Shown in pieces: positions 49,972 through 57,967 of a stretch of DNA of 64,000 bases (the first letter of the stretch is position 1; each line of letters opens with the position of its first letter). Both the position numbers and the translations under genes were made by a program. The notes beneath the pieces were generated by a model. It was not told the origin of the DNA, made no database searches, and worked only from the letters and a program-made list of their open reading frames with translations. The stretch is from Cupriavidus basilensis (GTDB taxonomy: Bacteria; Pseudomonadota; Gammaproteobacteria; Burkholderiales; Burkholderiaceae), in assembly GCF_000832305.1 (NCBI RefSeq), contig NZ_CP010537.1, forward strand, positions 1,922,001-1,986,000. The letters are read 5' to 3'.

Positions 49972-51593
49972 GCGGGCCGGGCAGGGGTATCCGGCGCGTC
50001 CTCAGTGCGCAAGGCCGCCTTATGGATCTTGCCGGCCGGCGTGAGCGGCAGCGCTTCGCGCAGCACCACCTGGCGCGGCACCTTGTAATCGGCCAGGCGG
50101 GTCCCGCAGTACGCGCGGATTTCCTGCTCGGAGACCTGGCAGCCTGGCTTGGGCACGATGTAGTAGCGGCCGATCTCGCCCAGCACGGGGTCGGGCACGC
50201 CAATGCCGGCGACCATCATCACCGCCGGGTGCCGCGCGATCACGCCTTCGATCTCGGCCGGATAGACGTTGAAGCCGCCCTGGATATACATATCCTTCTT
50301 GCGTCCCTTCAGGTGGATATAGCCGCGTTCGTCCACAAAACCCAGGTCGCCCGAGTGCAGCCAGCCCTGGGCATCGAATCCATCCTCCCCGGCCGCGCCG
50401 CCGACGTAGCCCGGGCAAACGCCCGCGCCACGGAAACAGAGTTCGCCGATTTCGCCCGTGGCCAGGCTTTCGCCGGCAAACGAGACCACCCGCACCTCGG
50501 CGCTGTCGAACACGCGGCCGATCGATTGCATCAGGTCCTGCCGCTGCGCGTCCCAGGGCGTCATGACGATCGCCCCGGAGGATTCCGAGAGGCCGTACAG
50601 GTTCATCACCGTCGCCTGCGGCATGCGGGCCTGCAGTTGCTCCAGCAGGGCGGCATCCACGGTGGCGCCGCCCACGATCACGAGCCGCACGGAGGAGAAA
50701 TCCACCTTGGCCGAGTCGGGATGCATCAGCAGCAACGTGGCCATGGTCGGCACGCCCGAGAAGATGGTGGGCGGGTGCTGGCGCATCCTGGCGAGCACCA
50801 GGTCCGCCTTGAAGGCTGGCACGAGGTCGCAAGTGCCGCCGCCCAACAGGAAGTTCAGCACCCCGCAGGTGATGCCGCCCACGTGGTTCAAGGGCAGGGC
50901 CAGCTGGATCTGGTCGGCCTCGGTCGTGCGCACATGGCGCGCTTGCGCCAGGGCCGCCGCCAGCATGCTGCGGTGGGACAGTCCCGCACCCTTTGGCCGC
51001 CCGGTGGTGCCCGAGGTGTAGATCACCATGGCCAGGTCCTGCGGCACGACCTGCGCCTCGGCGGCTGCCAGCACGGCCGGGTCCGGCGCGGTAGCCAGCA
51101 GCGTGGAAAGCCGCAGTGAGCTGGTGTCGGCCGATGGCGCCGTGTCGATTGGGTCGATTGGGTCGATTGGGTCGATCAGCACCACATGCGACAAGCCCGG
51201 CATGCGCGGCGCCAGCCGTGCCAGCATGCCTGGAAAATCAAAGCCCTCGCACTCCGGCACCGTGAAGACTGCCTTGACCGCGCTGTCGTTGACCATATGC
51301 TCGATCTCGTTGTCGCGGTAGCGCACGCTCAGGCCCACCACCGCCACGCCGATGCGGCTTGCGGCAAAGAACAGTTGCAGCCACTCGATCTGGTTCAGGC
51401 CGATCACGCCGATGCGCTCGCCACGGGCGATGCCCAGGCCAAGCAGCCCGCAGGCAAGCCGCGCGGAGCTGGCCTCCATCCCGGCAAAGCTGTGGGCCTG
51501 CTGCCCGCAGAGGTAGGCGGTGCGCTGGCCCCACCGCTGGCTGGCCTGGCGAAGGGCGGCACCAATGGTGGCGGGCGGCGGGTTGGCAGTCAT
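49968..51593 (-). CDS. Acid:CoA ligase (fifth copy) with Ile-Asp-Pro repeats
   Basis: A 541-residue adenylate-forming enzyme. VIYTSGTTGRPKGAGLSHRS is the P-loop, NLYGLSESSGAIVMTPWD the A5 motif, LHSGDLGFVDERGYIHLKGR the hinge, and TPAGKIHKAALR the catalytic Lys end. AGGAGA precedes the ATG chosen; the longer upstream frame crosses promoter F. An IDPIDPIDPID run near residue 140 comes from a 9-nt tandem repeat. It is the only ligase at this end on the minus strand and has its own regulon promoter. Confidence 0.9.
   Translation of the reverse strand: MTANPPPATIGAALRQASQRWGQRTAYLCGQQAHSFAGMEASSARLACGLLGLGIARGERIGVIGLNQIEWLQLFFAASRIGVAVVGLSVRYRDNEIEHMVNDSAVKAVFTVPECEGFDFPGMLARLAPRMPGLSHVVLIDPIDPIDPIDTAPSADTSSLRLSTLLATAPDPAVLAAAEAQVVPQDLAMVIYTSGTTGRPKGAGLSHRSMLAAALAQARHVRTTEADQIQLALPLNHVGGITCGVLNFLLGGGTCDLVPAFKADLVLARMRQHPPTIFSGVPTMATLLLMHPDSAKVDFSSVRLVIVGGATVDAALLEQLQARMPQATVMNLYGLSESSGAIVMTPWDAQRQDLMQSIGRVFDSAEVRVVSFAGESLATGEIGELCFRGAGVCPGYVGGAAGEDGFDAQGWLHSGDLGFVDERGYIHLKGRKKDMYIQGGFNVYPAEIEGVIARHPAVMMVAGIGVPDPVLGEIGRYYIVPKPGCQVSEQEIRAYCGTRLADYKVPRQVVLREALPLTPAGKIHKAALRTEDAPDTPARPA
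51143..51176. repeat. 9-nt tandem repeats inside the fifth ligase gene
   Basis: About three and a half units of GTCGATTGG, encoding Ile-Asp-Pro repeats on the minus strand. Confidence 0.75.
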
Positions 51594-51659
51594 GCGGACT
51601 CTCCTGGCGTTGGATGGCAAATTGGATGCGGCAAAGACCCGGGGCAGGTCAGAGCGGCA

Positions 51660-51700
51660 AGCGTAGCCAAGTAGCGTGGGGCAAGGCTTGCGGAAAGTGG
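51660..51700 (-). promoter_or_regulatory. Regulon promoter F, before the fifth ligase
   Basis: Minus-strand element CCACTTTCCGCAAGC (consensus except for two positions) with TACGCT starting 35 nt after its first base, the same hexamer as promoter D. It ends about 65 nt before the ligase start. Confidence 0.5.
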
Positions 51701-51756
51701 CTGGGTCGCTGCGCAGGGCGGCAGCGTCGTCGCGGTGGACATGGGTTACGCATGAC

Positions 51757-51841
51757 ATGGGTAATTGAAAAATACCCATTTAGTTGGTATTTGCAATTTA
51801 CCCATATTGTTCGTAAAGTGAGATTATGCATTTGATGGGTA
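51757..51841. promoter_or_regulatory. hipBA operator region
   Basis: ATGGGTA-N9-TACCCAT (51757-51779, perfect 7-bp arms), then GGTA-N9-TACC (51786-51802), then a single half-site ATGGGTA (51835-51841) close to the hipB start. Multiple spaced half-sites match how HipB represses its operon, although the E. coli site has a different sequence. Confidence 0.7.
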
Positions 51842-51857
51842 ACCCCGGATCACCAAG

Positions 51858-52109
51858 ATGAAACAGCTGCTCACCACCCCCAGCCAGCTCGGGCAAGTGC
51901 TGCAATCCGCACGGCGCGCCGCCAAGTTGTCGCAGACGGACCTGGCCGCGCGGCTGGATGTCAGCCAGAGCCGCATCTCCCATATGGAGCTCAACCCGGG
52001 CAGCATCAGCGCCGACCAGTTGCTGGCGCTGATCAGCATCCTCGGCCTGGAACTCGTCGTGCAGGATAGGCGCGCGGCGGGCGCCGAAGCCTCGCCGGTG
52101 GAGTGGTAG
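51858..52109 (+). CDS. hipB: HipB-like antitoxin (XRE-family)
   Basis: An 83-residue protein with one XRE helix-turn-helix: GQVLQSARRAAKLSQTDLAA then LDVSQSRISHMELNPGSISA. The short C-terminal tail could block HipA. It binds its own promoter in known systems; a set of spaced TACCC half-sites lies upstream. Two nucleotides separate its stop from the hipA start. Confidence 0.9.
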   Translation: MKQLLTTPSQLGQVLQSARRAAKLSQTDLAARLDVSQSRISHMELNPGSISADQLLALISILGLELVVQDRRAAGAEASPVEW

Positions 52110-52111
52110 CC

Positions 52112-53452
52112 ATGGGCCGCAGATCGCATGCGCGGGCGTTATCGATATGGGCCAATGGCGAGCGGGTAGGGACGTGGCGCATCCCCACGCGGGGCGACAT
52201 GGCGTTGCAGTACGACCCAGGCTGGCTGGCCTCGCCCGCCGGACGCCCACTTTCCCTGTCGCTTCCCTTTGGCGTCGATACCTCCCCGCTCAAGGGCGAC
52301 CGGGTGCGCAACTACTTCGACAACCTGCTGCCCGACAGCGACGCCATCCGCAAGCGCCTGGCCACGCGTTTCAAGACGGCAACCACGGAAGCCTTCGACC
52401 TGCTGGAAGCCATCGGCCGCGATTGCGTCGGCGCCGTGCAATTGCTCGGCGAGAACGAACAGCCGGTAGGCCATGACCGCATCGACGGCACGCCGCAATC
52501 CGACTCCGACATTGAAAAGCTGCTGCGGCAAACGGTCAGCCCCGCCGGCATGGGCGTGCAGGACGAAGCCGACGACTTCCGCATCTCCCTGGCCGGCGCG
52601 CAGGAAAAGACCGCGCTGCTGTGGCACGGCAACCAGTGGATGAAGCCCCACGGCGCCACGCCCACCACGCACATCCTCAAGCTGCCGCTCGGGCTGGTGG
52701 GCAACAAGCGGGCCGACCTCAGTACCTCGGTCGAGAACGAGTGGCTCTGCCTGACTATCCTCGCCGCCTATGGTCTGCCGGTGGCGCATAGCGAAATCAA
52801 GACCTTCGCCAGCCAGAAGGTCCTGAGCGTGCAGCGCTTCGACCGGCAGATGCATTCCTCGGGAGGCTGGATCCTGCGCCTGCCGCAGGAGGATTTCTGC
52901 CAGGCGCTCGGCGTCGCCCCGCACCTGAAGTACGAAGCGGACGGCGGCCCGGGCATGCGCGACATCGCCCAGATCCTGCGGCAATCCACCCATGCCGACG
53001 AAGACCTGGAGATCTTCCTCGCCACGCAGATCCTGTTCTGGATGCTGGCGGCACCCGACGGGCATGCCAAGAATTTCAGCATCCGCCTGCTGCCGGGCGG
53101 GCGCTACCGGATGACGCCGCTCTATGACGTGATGTCAATCTGGCCGGTGGTTGGCTTTGGGGCAAACCAGTGGTCATGGCACAAGGCCAAGCTGGCCATG
53201 GCGGTGGCCGGCAAGAACCGGCACTACCTGTTCAAGGACGTGCAGCGCCGGCATTTCAACGCCATGGCGCCCAAGTGCTTCCACGGCCCGGATGCGGAAG
53301 GCATCGTCCAGCGGCTCGTTGCGCAAACGCCAGCTGTCATTGCCACGGTCAGCGCCGCCTTGCCGGAGGGCTTCCCGCAAAAGGTGGCGGACAGCATCCT
53401 GCAAGGGCTGGAGGCATCCGCCCGGCAGCTCGATCGCATGCCGCCTGGCTAA
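52112..53452 (+). CDS. hipA: HipA-like serine/threonine kinase toxin
   Basis: A 446-residue toxin. The N-terminal domain (WANGERVGTW...YDPGWLASPAGRPLSLSL) and the P-loop RISLAGAQEKTALL are present. The kinase core shows the catalytic AAPDGHAKNFSI and the metal-binding Asp in LYDVMSIWP. All expected residues are there, so it is probably active. The ATG with GGAG 8 nt upstream is preferred to a GTG three codons earlier. E. coli HipA phosphorylates glutamyl-tRNA synthetase; the target here is unknown. Confidence 0.92.
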   Translation: MGRRSHARALSIWANGERVGTWRIPTRGDMALQYDPGWLASPAGRPLSLSLPFGVDTSPLKGDRVRNYFDNLLPDSDAIRKRLATRFKTATTEAFDLLEAIGRDCVGAVQLLGENEQPVGHDRIDGTPQSDSDIEKLLRQTVSPAGMGVQDEADDFRISLAGAQEKTALLWHGNQWMKPHGATPTTHILKLPLGLVGNKRADLSTSVENEWLCLTILAAYGLPVAHSEIKTFASQKVLSVQRFDRQMHSSGGWILRLPQEDFCQALGVAPHLKYEADGGPGMRDIAQILRQSTHADEDLEIFLATQILFWMLAAPDGHAKNFSIRLLPGGRYRMTPLYDVMSIWPVVGFGANQWSWHKAKLAMAVAGKNRHYLFKDVQRRHFNAMAPKCFHGPDAEGIVQRLVAQTPAVIATVSAALPEGFPQKVADSILQGLEASARQLDRMPPG

Positions 53453-53488
53453 GTGGCTAAGTGGTTGGTTGGGGTCTGGCGGGGCCAA

Positions 53489-53528
53489 CCACTTTGCGCA
53501 AGACGAAGCACACGGCGCGGCCTATGGT
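53489..53528 (+). promoter_or_regulatory. Regulon promoter E, before the second acyl-CoA dehydrogenase
   Basis: Element CCACTTTGCGCAAGA with TATGGT starting exactly 34 nt after its first base, about 80 nt before the start codon. Confidence 0.65.
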
Positions 53529-53605
53529 CGAGGGAAGCCGGCTTGCATGCCGCACACCACCCCCAACCCGAAAGTCCACCGACAGCCCCACTGACAGGAC
53601 CCACG

Positions 53606-54781
53606 ATGAGCCTCCTGACCCTGCCGCCCCTTGCGCACTATTTCACCGCCGAGCACGCGCAGTTCCGCAGCACGCTGCGCGACTTCGTCGCCCGCGAGAT
53701 CACACCCTACGTGAATGACTGGGACGAAGCCGGGACCTTTCCCCGCTCGCTGTACCGCCGCGCCGGGGAAGTCGGCCTGCTCGGGCTCGGTTACCCGGAA
53801 CACTTCGGTGGCACGCCCGGCGACATCTTCTATCACCTGATCCAGGCCGAAGAGTTTGCCCGCTGCGGCTCCGGCGGCGTCAACGCGTCGCTGCACTCCC
53901 ACTCCATCGGCGTGCCGCCCATCGTCGCGGCCGGCAGCCAGGCGCTGCAGGAACGCGTGCTGCCCGCGGTCATCGCTGGCGACAAGATCGCCGCCCTGGC
54001 CATTACCGAGCCCGGCGGCGGCTCCGACGTGGCCAGCCTGAAGACCACCGCCGTGCGCGACGGCGACCACTACATCGTCAACGGCGAGAAGACCTTCATC
54101 ACCTCCGGCATGCGCGCCGATTTCATCACCACCGCGGTGCGTACCGATCCCGCCAACAAGGGCGCAGGCGGCATTTCCCTGCTCCTGATCGAAGGCAACC
54201 CGCCCGGCCTGACCCGCACCGAACTCAAGAAAATGGGCTGGCTCGCCTCCGACACCGCCCACCTGCATTTCGACAACTGCCGGATCCCGGCCGCCAACCT
54301 GATCGGCGAAGAAAACCGTGGCTTCCAGGTCATCATGCGCAACTTCAACGCCGAGCGGCTGGGGATGAGCGCCAGCGCCTATGGCTATGCCGAAGCCTGC
54401 CTGCACGAAGCACTCGACTGGGCGCGCCAGCGCAGCACCTTCGGCCACCCGCTGGTGGAGCGCCAGGTGATCCGCCACAAGCTGGTCGACATGGCCCTGC
54501 GCATCGAAGCCGCCCGCAACCTCGTCTACGACCTGGCTTACCGCGTGCAGCACCAGGCCGGCGACCCGGCGCAACTGGTGGCACGCACCTGCATGGCCAA
54601 GATCCAGGCCACCCAGGCCATGCAGTTCTGCGCCGACCAGGCCGTGCAGATCCTGGGCGGCATGGGTTTCATGCGCGGCACCCTGAGCGAGCGGGTGTAC
54701 CGCGAGGTCAAGGTCATGATGATCGGCGGCGGGTCGGAGGAAATCATGAAAGACCTGGCCGCGCGGCAGTTGGGGTTTTGA
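53606..54781 (+). CDS. Acyl-CoA dehydrogenase, second copy
   Basis: A 391-residue FAD enzyme. LAITEPGGGSDVASLKTTAV and GEKTFITSGMRADFITTAVR are the substrate/FAD loops, and RVYREVKVMMIGGGSEEIMK is the C-terminal motif, again without the medium-chain catalytic Glu. It is clearly diverged from the first copy. Promoter E upstream makes it a regulon member despite its separation from the island by hipBA. The start has no ribosome-binding site but shares an ACCCAC-type sequence with the carboxylase start. Confidence 0.9.
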   Translation: MSLLTLPPLAHYFTAEHAQFRSTLRDFVAREITPYVNDWDEAGTFPRSLYRRAGEVGLLGLGYPEHFGGTPGDIFYHLIQAEEFARCGSGGVNASLHSHSIGVPPIVAAGSQALQERVLPAVIAGDKIAALAITEPGGGSDVASLKTTAVRDGDHYIVNGEKTFITSGMRADFITTAVRTDPANKGAGGISLLLIEGNPPGLTRTELKKMGWLASDTAHLHFDNCRIPAANLIGEENRGFQVIMRNFNAERLGMSASAYGYAEACLHEALDWARQRSTFGHPLVERQVIRHKLVDMALRIEAARNLVYDLAYRVQHQAGDPAQLVARTCMAKIQATQAMQFCADQAVQILGGMGFMRGTLSERVYREVKVMMIGGGSEEIMKDLAARQLGF

Positions 54782-54800
54782 GGGAGGAGCGCGGAGTGGG

Positions 54801-55181
54801 GTGGGGGCCAGCCTTGCACCGTTCTACGATATCGTCAGCACCGTGGTGTACGACACCAAGAACTTTCGCGACACCGCGCCGTACTGGCCGGATTCCGAAT
54901 TGTCCATGCCGATCGGGGCCGCCAGGCACTACGGCGACCTCCAGCGCACCGACCTGATTCAAGCGGGGCAGGAGCTTGGCTTGAGTCCAACGGCGGCGGC
55001 CTATGAGCTCGACGCAGTGATGGCTGCCGTAGCGCAGGCCACGAATGAGGTCCGATCGCAAGTCGAAGCTGAGGCCACGCCGGATGGCGGCGAGGCCCGG
55101 CTGCTCGATGCCATCCTGGCCATGCCGCTCAAGGAGATGTCCGATCGGCTTAGACGGCCAGTTCGAAGTCCGGCCGCATAG
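54801..55181 (+). pseudogene. C-terminal fragment of a second HipA-like toxin
   Basis: The frame opens with LAPFYDIVSTVVYDTKNFRD and continues with LSMPIGAARHYGDLQRTDLI, matching the C-terminal third of HipA-like kinases after the catalytic Asp. The P-loop and the catalytic HAKN motif are absent. The only start is a GTG with GGAG nearby. It is of a different HipA subgroup from the intact copy 1.3 kb away. A small functional protein cannot be excluded, but a remnant is more likely. Confidence 0.65.
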
Positions 55182-55319
55182 CTGCCTGCACAAGAGCGCA
55201 TTCGTCCAGGCACGCCTCAGTCTTCCCGCGACACGGATCGGCCGCGCTGCGCCGCTTTATAATCCGACCGGAGAATCCACCGCTGGCGCTGCCGGCGGGC
55301 GTGTCCTGGAACCGGCCGA

Positions 55320-56945
55320 ATGCCTTCGTACCCCCTTGTCCTCTGCCTCACCTTTGCGGTTGTCGGAAGTCTGACGGTTGCCGTCGCAACCTGGACACGG
55401 CGGGACGATCCCATCGTCAAGGCCTTCCTGGCGCTGGCCCTGGGGAGCGCGCTATGGAGCGGCGGCCGCCTGCTCGAGTTGAACTCCGTCGACCTGGAAA
55501 CCCGCATCCTGTGGGCCAAGGTGCAATATGTCGGCATTGTCGCCGTGCCCATCGGCTGGCTCTGCGCCATCCTCCAGCTCAGCCGTCCAAGATTCGTCAT
55601 CCCTTGGTCGCTGCTATCCCTGCCCATCGTCATCAATATCGTGACGCTGGCCCTGGTCTTTACCAACGAACGGCATCACCTGATCTGGACATCGATCCGG
55701 CTGGTGCCGGGGGGCGCACCGCCTGGCGCCGTCTTCGGCCATGGCCCGGGATACGCCGCTGCGGCTGCCTACACCTACCTGCTGTTGCTGATCAGCGTTT
55801 ACTTCCTGCTGACGGCCCGGGTGCCAAACAGCAGCCTGACCCGCGGGGGAAGGGCGGTGCTCGCGGGCGGCCTGGCGTTGCCGCTGGTGGCCAATATCGC
55901 GTACTTGCGCGGATGGACGGGGCCGCTGGGCGGCGACCTGACCCCCGCCACCTTCACGGTGACGGCGGTGCTGGTGTGGGTATGCGCGCTGCGCAGGCAC
56001 CTGGATGACGTTGGCCACTACGCCAGGCTCAGGGTCTTCGATGCCTTGCAAGAGGGTTGCGTGATCGTGAATGCCAACGACATCATCGTCGACTTCAACC
56101 CTGCCGCGCGGCGCCTGCTGGCGGGGGTAGAGCGGGGCAGCGCGTTTCCGCCTGCCTGGCGGGACGCGATTGCCGCCAGCCGCAGCGGCGCACCCGGCAG
56201 CGGCGGCTCGCACCTGATTTCGCAGGCGCGCGTCGACTACGAGCTCACCGTGGATTCGGTGCGCAACCTGCACCGGCAGCCGGTCGGGATCATTGTGTTC
56301 CTGCGCGACGTCACGCGCTTTCGCTCGCGCGAGCATGCGTTGACGGAGGAAAACTCCAGCCTGGCGGTGCGGCTCGGCGAGACCGAGGAAAAGCTCTCGC
56401 GCATCGAGGCGGACCTGTATCGCGATGCGCTCACCGGCGCGCTCAACCGGCGCTACTTCCAGCGCGAGGCCGCCGTCGCGATAGCCGACGCGTTTGAGCG
56501 CGGCATTCCCGTCGGCCTGCTGATCATCGACGTCGATTACTTCAAGCAGTACAACGATCTCCACGGCCACGTGCACGGCGACGAATGCCTGCGCCGTGTT
56601 GCCGCCGCCATCGGCGAAGCCATGCGCAACGGCCCCAGCGACTTCTGCGCCCGCGTTGGCGGCGAAGAGTTCGTCATCGTGCTGCCGGCGATCGCGCCCG
56701 CCGAGACGCGGGAAGTCGGCTTGCGCCTGCTCAATGCCGTGCGCTCGCTGGCGCTGCCGCACGGCGGCTGGCCAGAGCACCCGTGCGTCACCATCAGTGT
56801 CGGCGCGGTTTGCGAAATCCCGGCGTCGCCGTCGCTGGAGTTCCTGCTCGAAAAGGCCGACGCTGCCATGTACCAGGCCAAGCGCAACGGCCGCGACCGC
56901 TTCATGATGCACGACCCGGTGGCGTCGCCTGTGTACCCGGGCTGA
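55320..56945 (+). CDS. Membrane PAS-GGDEF diguanylate cyclase
   Basis: A 541-residue inner-membrane cyclase. The first 225 residues hold about seven membrane helices of the 7TM histidine-kinase-type sensor (VKAFLALALGSALWSGGRLL, RILWAKVQYVGIVAVPIGWL). A PAS domain at about 235-335 (LQEGCVIVNANDIIVDFNPA) and a short coiled coil lead to the GGDEF domain with RVGGEEFVIVLP. The inhibitory RxxD is replaced by GPSD, so product inhibition may be lost. No EAL domain. Confidence 0.9.
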   Translation: MPSYPLVLCLTFAVVGSLTVAVATWTRRDDPIVKAFLALALGSALWSGGRLLELNSVDLETRILWAKVQYVGIVAVPIGWLCAILQLSRPRFVIPWSLLSLPIVINIVTLALVFTNERHHLIWTSIRLVPGGAPPGAVFGHGPGYAAAAAYTYLLLLISVYFLLTARVPNSSLTRGGRAVLAGGLALPLVANIAYLRGWTGPLGGDLTPATFTVTAVLVWVCALRRHLDDVGHYARLRVFDALQEGCVIVNANDIIVDFNPAARRLLAGVERGSAFPPAWRDAIAASRSGAPGSGGSHLISQARVDYELTVDSVRNLHRQPVGIIVFLRDVTRFRSREHALTEENSSLAVRLGETEEKLSRIEADLYRDALTGALNRRYFQREAAVAIADAFERGIPVGLLIIDVDYFKQYNDLHGHVHGDECLRRVAAAIGEAMRNGPSDFCARVGGEEFVIVLPAIAPAETREVGLRLLNAVRSLALPHGGWPEHPCVTISVGAVCEIPASPSLEFLLEKADAAMYQAKRNGRDRFMMHDPVASPVYPG

Positions 56946-56997
56946 ACGTCTTTCATGGATTGGCCCGACCGGCCATCATCTCAGGAGTACCCCACGC

Positions 56998-57726
56998 ATG
57001 TCATTCGGCGAATCCGCAGCCATCTACAACCAGGCTCGCCAGTCCTACAGCACGGCTGTGATGGACAAGGTCGCAGATATTCTGGCGGCGGCACAGAAGC
57101 AAGCCATCCTCGACATCGGATGCGGCACGGGCATCGCCACCCGGCAACTGACCGCGTGCGGTTTTCGCCCGGTCGGGATCGACGTTGACCCGGACATGAT
57201 CGACGAGGCGCGCCGGCTGGGGCAGGCGGGCGCGTACCACGTAATGGGCGCCGATCGCCTGGATTTTGCCGATGCGGCATTCGGCGGGGCTACCGCCTTC
57301 GGCGCGTTCCACTGGTTCTCGGACGATGCATCAGTGCGCAACATCCGCCGCGTATTGATGCCAGGCGCGGCCTTTGTCGTCGTCAACAAGAACGACGCGG
57401 GCGATTTTCGCGAGGCCATCGTTGACATCGTCGACCGCCACGTGGCACTGAGCCACGCGCGGCCCAAAGCCGAGTACCAGCCTGCCGGGACGCTGGCCGC
57501 CGGCGGTTTTCACGCGGTCCGGGAAGACCGGATCCAAACGATGGAGTCGCTCTCCATCGACCAGGCGGTTGCGCACGCGCGGTCGATGCGCTTGTGGGAA
57601 GAGGTGCCGACATCGCTCCACGCCGCCATTGAGGCCGACCTGCGTGACTACGTGGAACGGCATCTTGATGCATCCGGAATGTTGCCGCGGCCGCTTGTCG
57701 TGACGATAGTTTCGGGATGCCGGTAG
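56998..57726 (+). CDS. Class I SAM-dependent methyltransferase
   Basis: A 242-residue soluble enzyme. AILDIGCGTGIATRQLTACG is the SAM-binding loop, PVGIDVDPDMIDEAR the second motif with its acidic residue, and GATAFGAFHWFSDDA the post-II region typical of ubiquinone/trans-aconitate-type methyltransferases. It lies 52 nt after the cyclase gene. Substrate unknown. Confidence 0.85.
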   Translation: MSFGESAAIYNQARQSYSTAVMDKVADILAAAQKQAILDIGCGTGIATRQLTACGFRPVGIDVDPDMIDEARRLGQAGAYHVMGADRLDFADAAFGGATAFGAFHWFSDDASVRNIRRVLMPGAAFVVVNKNDAGDFREAIVDIVDRHVALSHARPKAEYQPAGTLAAGGFHAVREDRIQTMESLSIDQAVAHARSMRLWEEVPTSLHAAIEADLRDYVERHLDASGMLPRPLVVTIVSGCR

Positions 57727-57923
57727 CGGCCGGGCGGGCGTACTGGCGAAGCTTGCCGCGCGGATCCGCAGCGCCGTGGGCGACGAGGCCGTGTAGCAGG
57801 CAGCTCACGCCTTCGGCTTGAGCATGTGTTCGTCCAAGCTCAGGCGCAGGCGCCCGGCGTCGACGCGCCGGCCACGGCAGGGCCAATCATCCGCGCTCGC
57901 TTTTGGGCGCATATTTGGACATG

Positions 57924-57935
57924 CATTCCGGAATG
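57924..57935. repeat. Palindrome between convergent genes
   Basis: CATTCCGGAATG, perfect over 12 bp, flanked by ATG and ATGCAT sequences. It lies between two convergent genes where no promoter is expected. The rest of the 240-nt gap shows no gene. Confidence 0.4.
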
Positions 57936-57967
57936 AAATGCATTGGATGATGACGGCGCTATGCCGT

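Noticed and set aside
57924..57935. CATTCCGGAATG palindrome as an operator
   Set aside because: It lies between the 3' ends of convergent genes, so no promoter is expected; kept only as a repeat.
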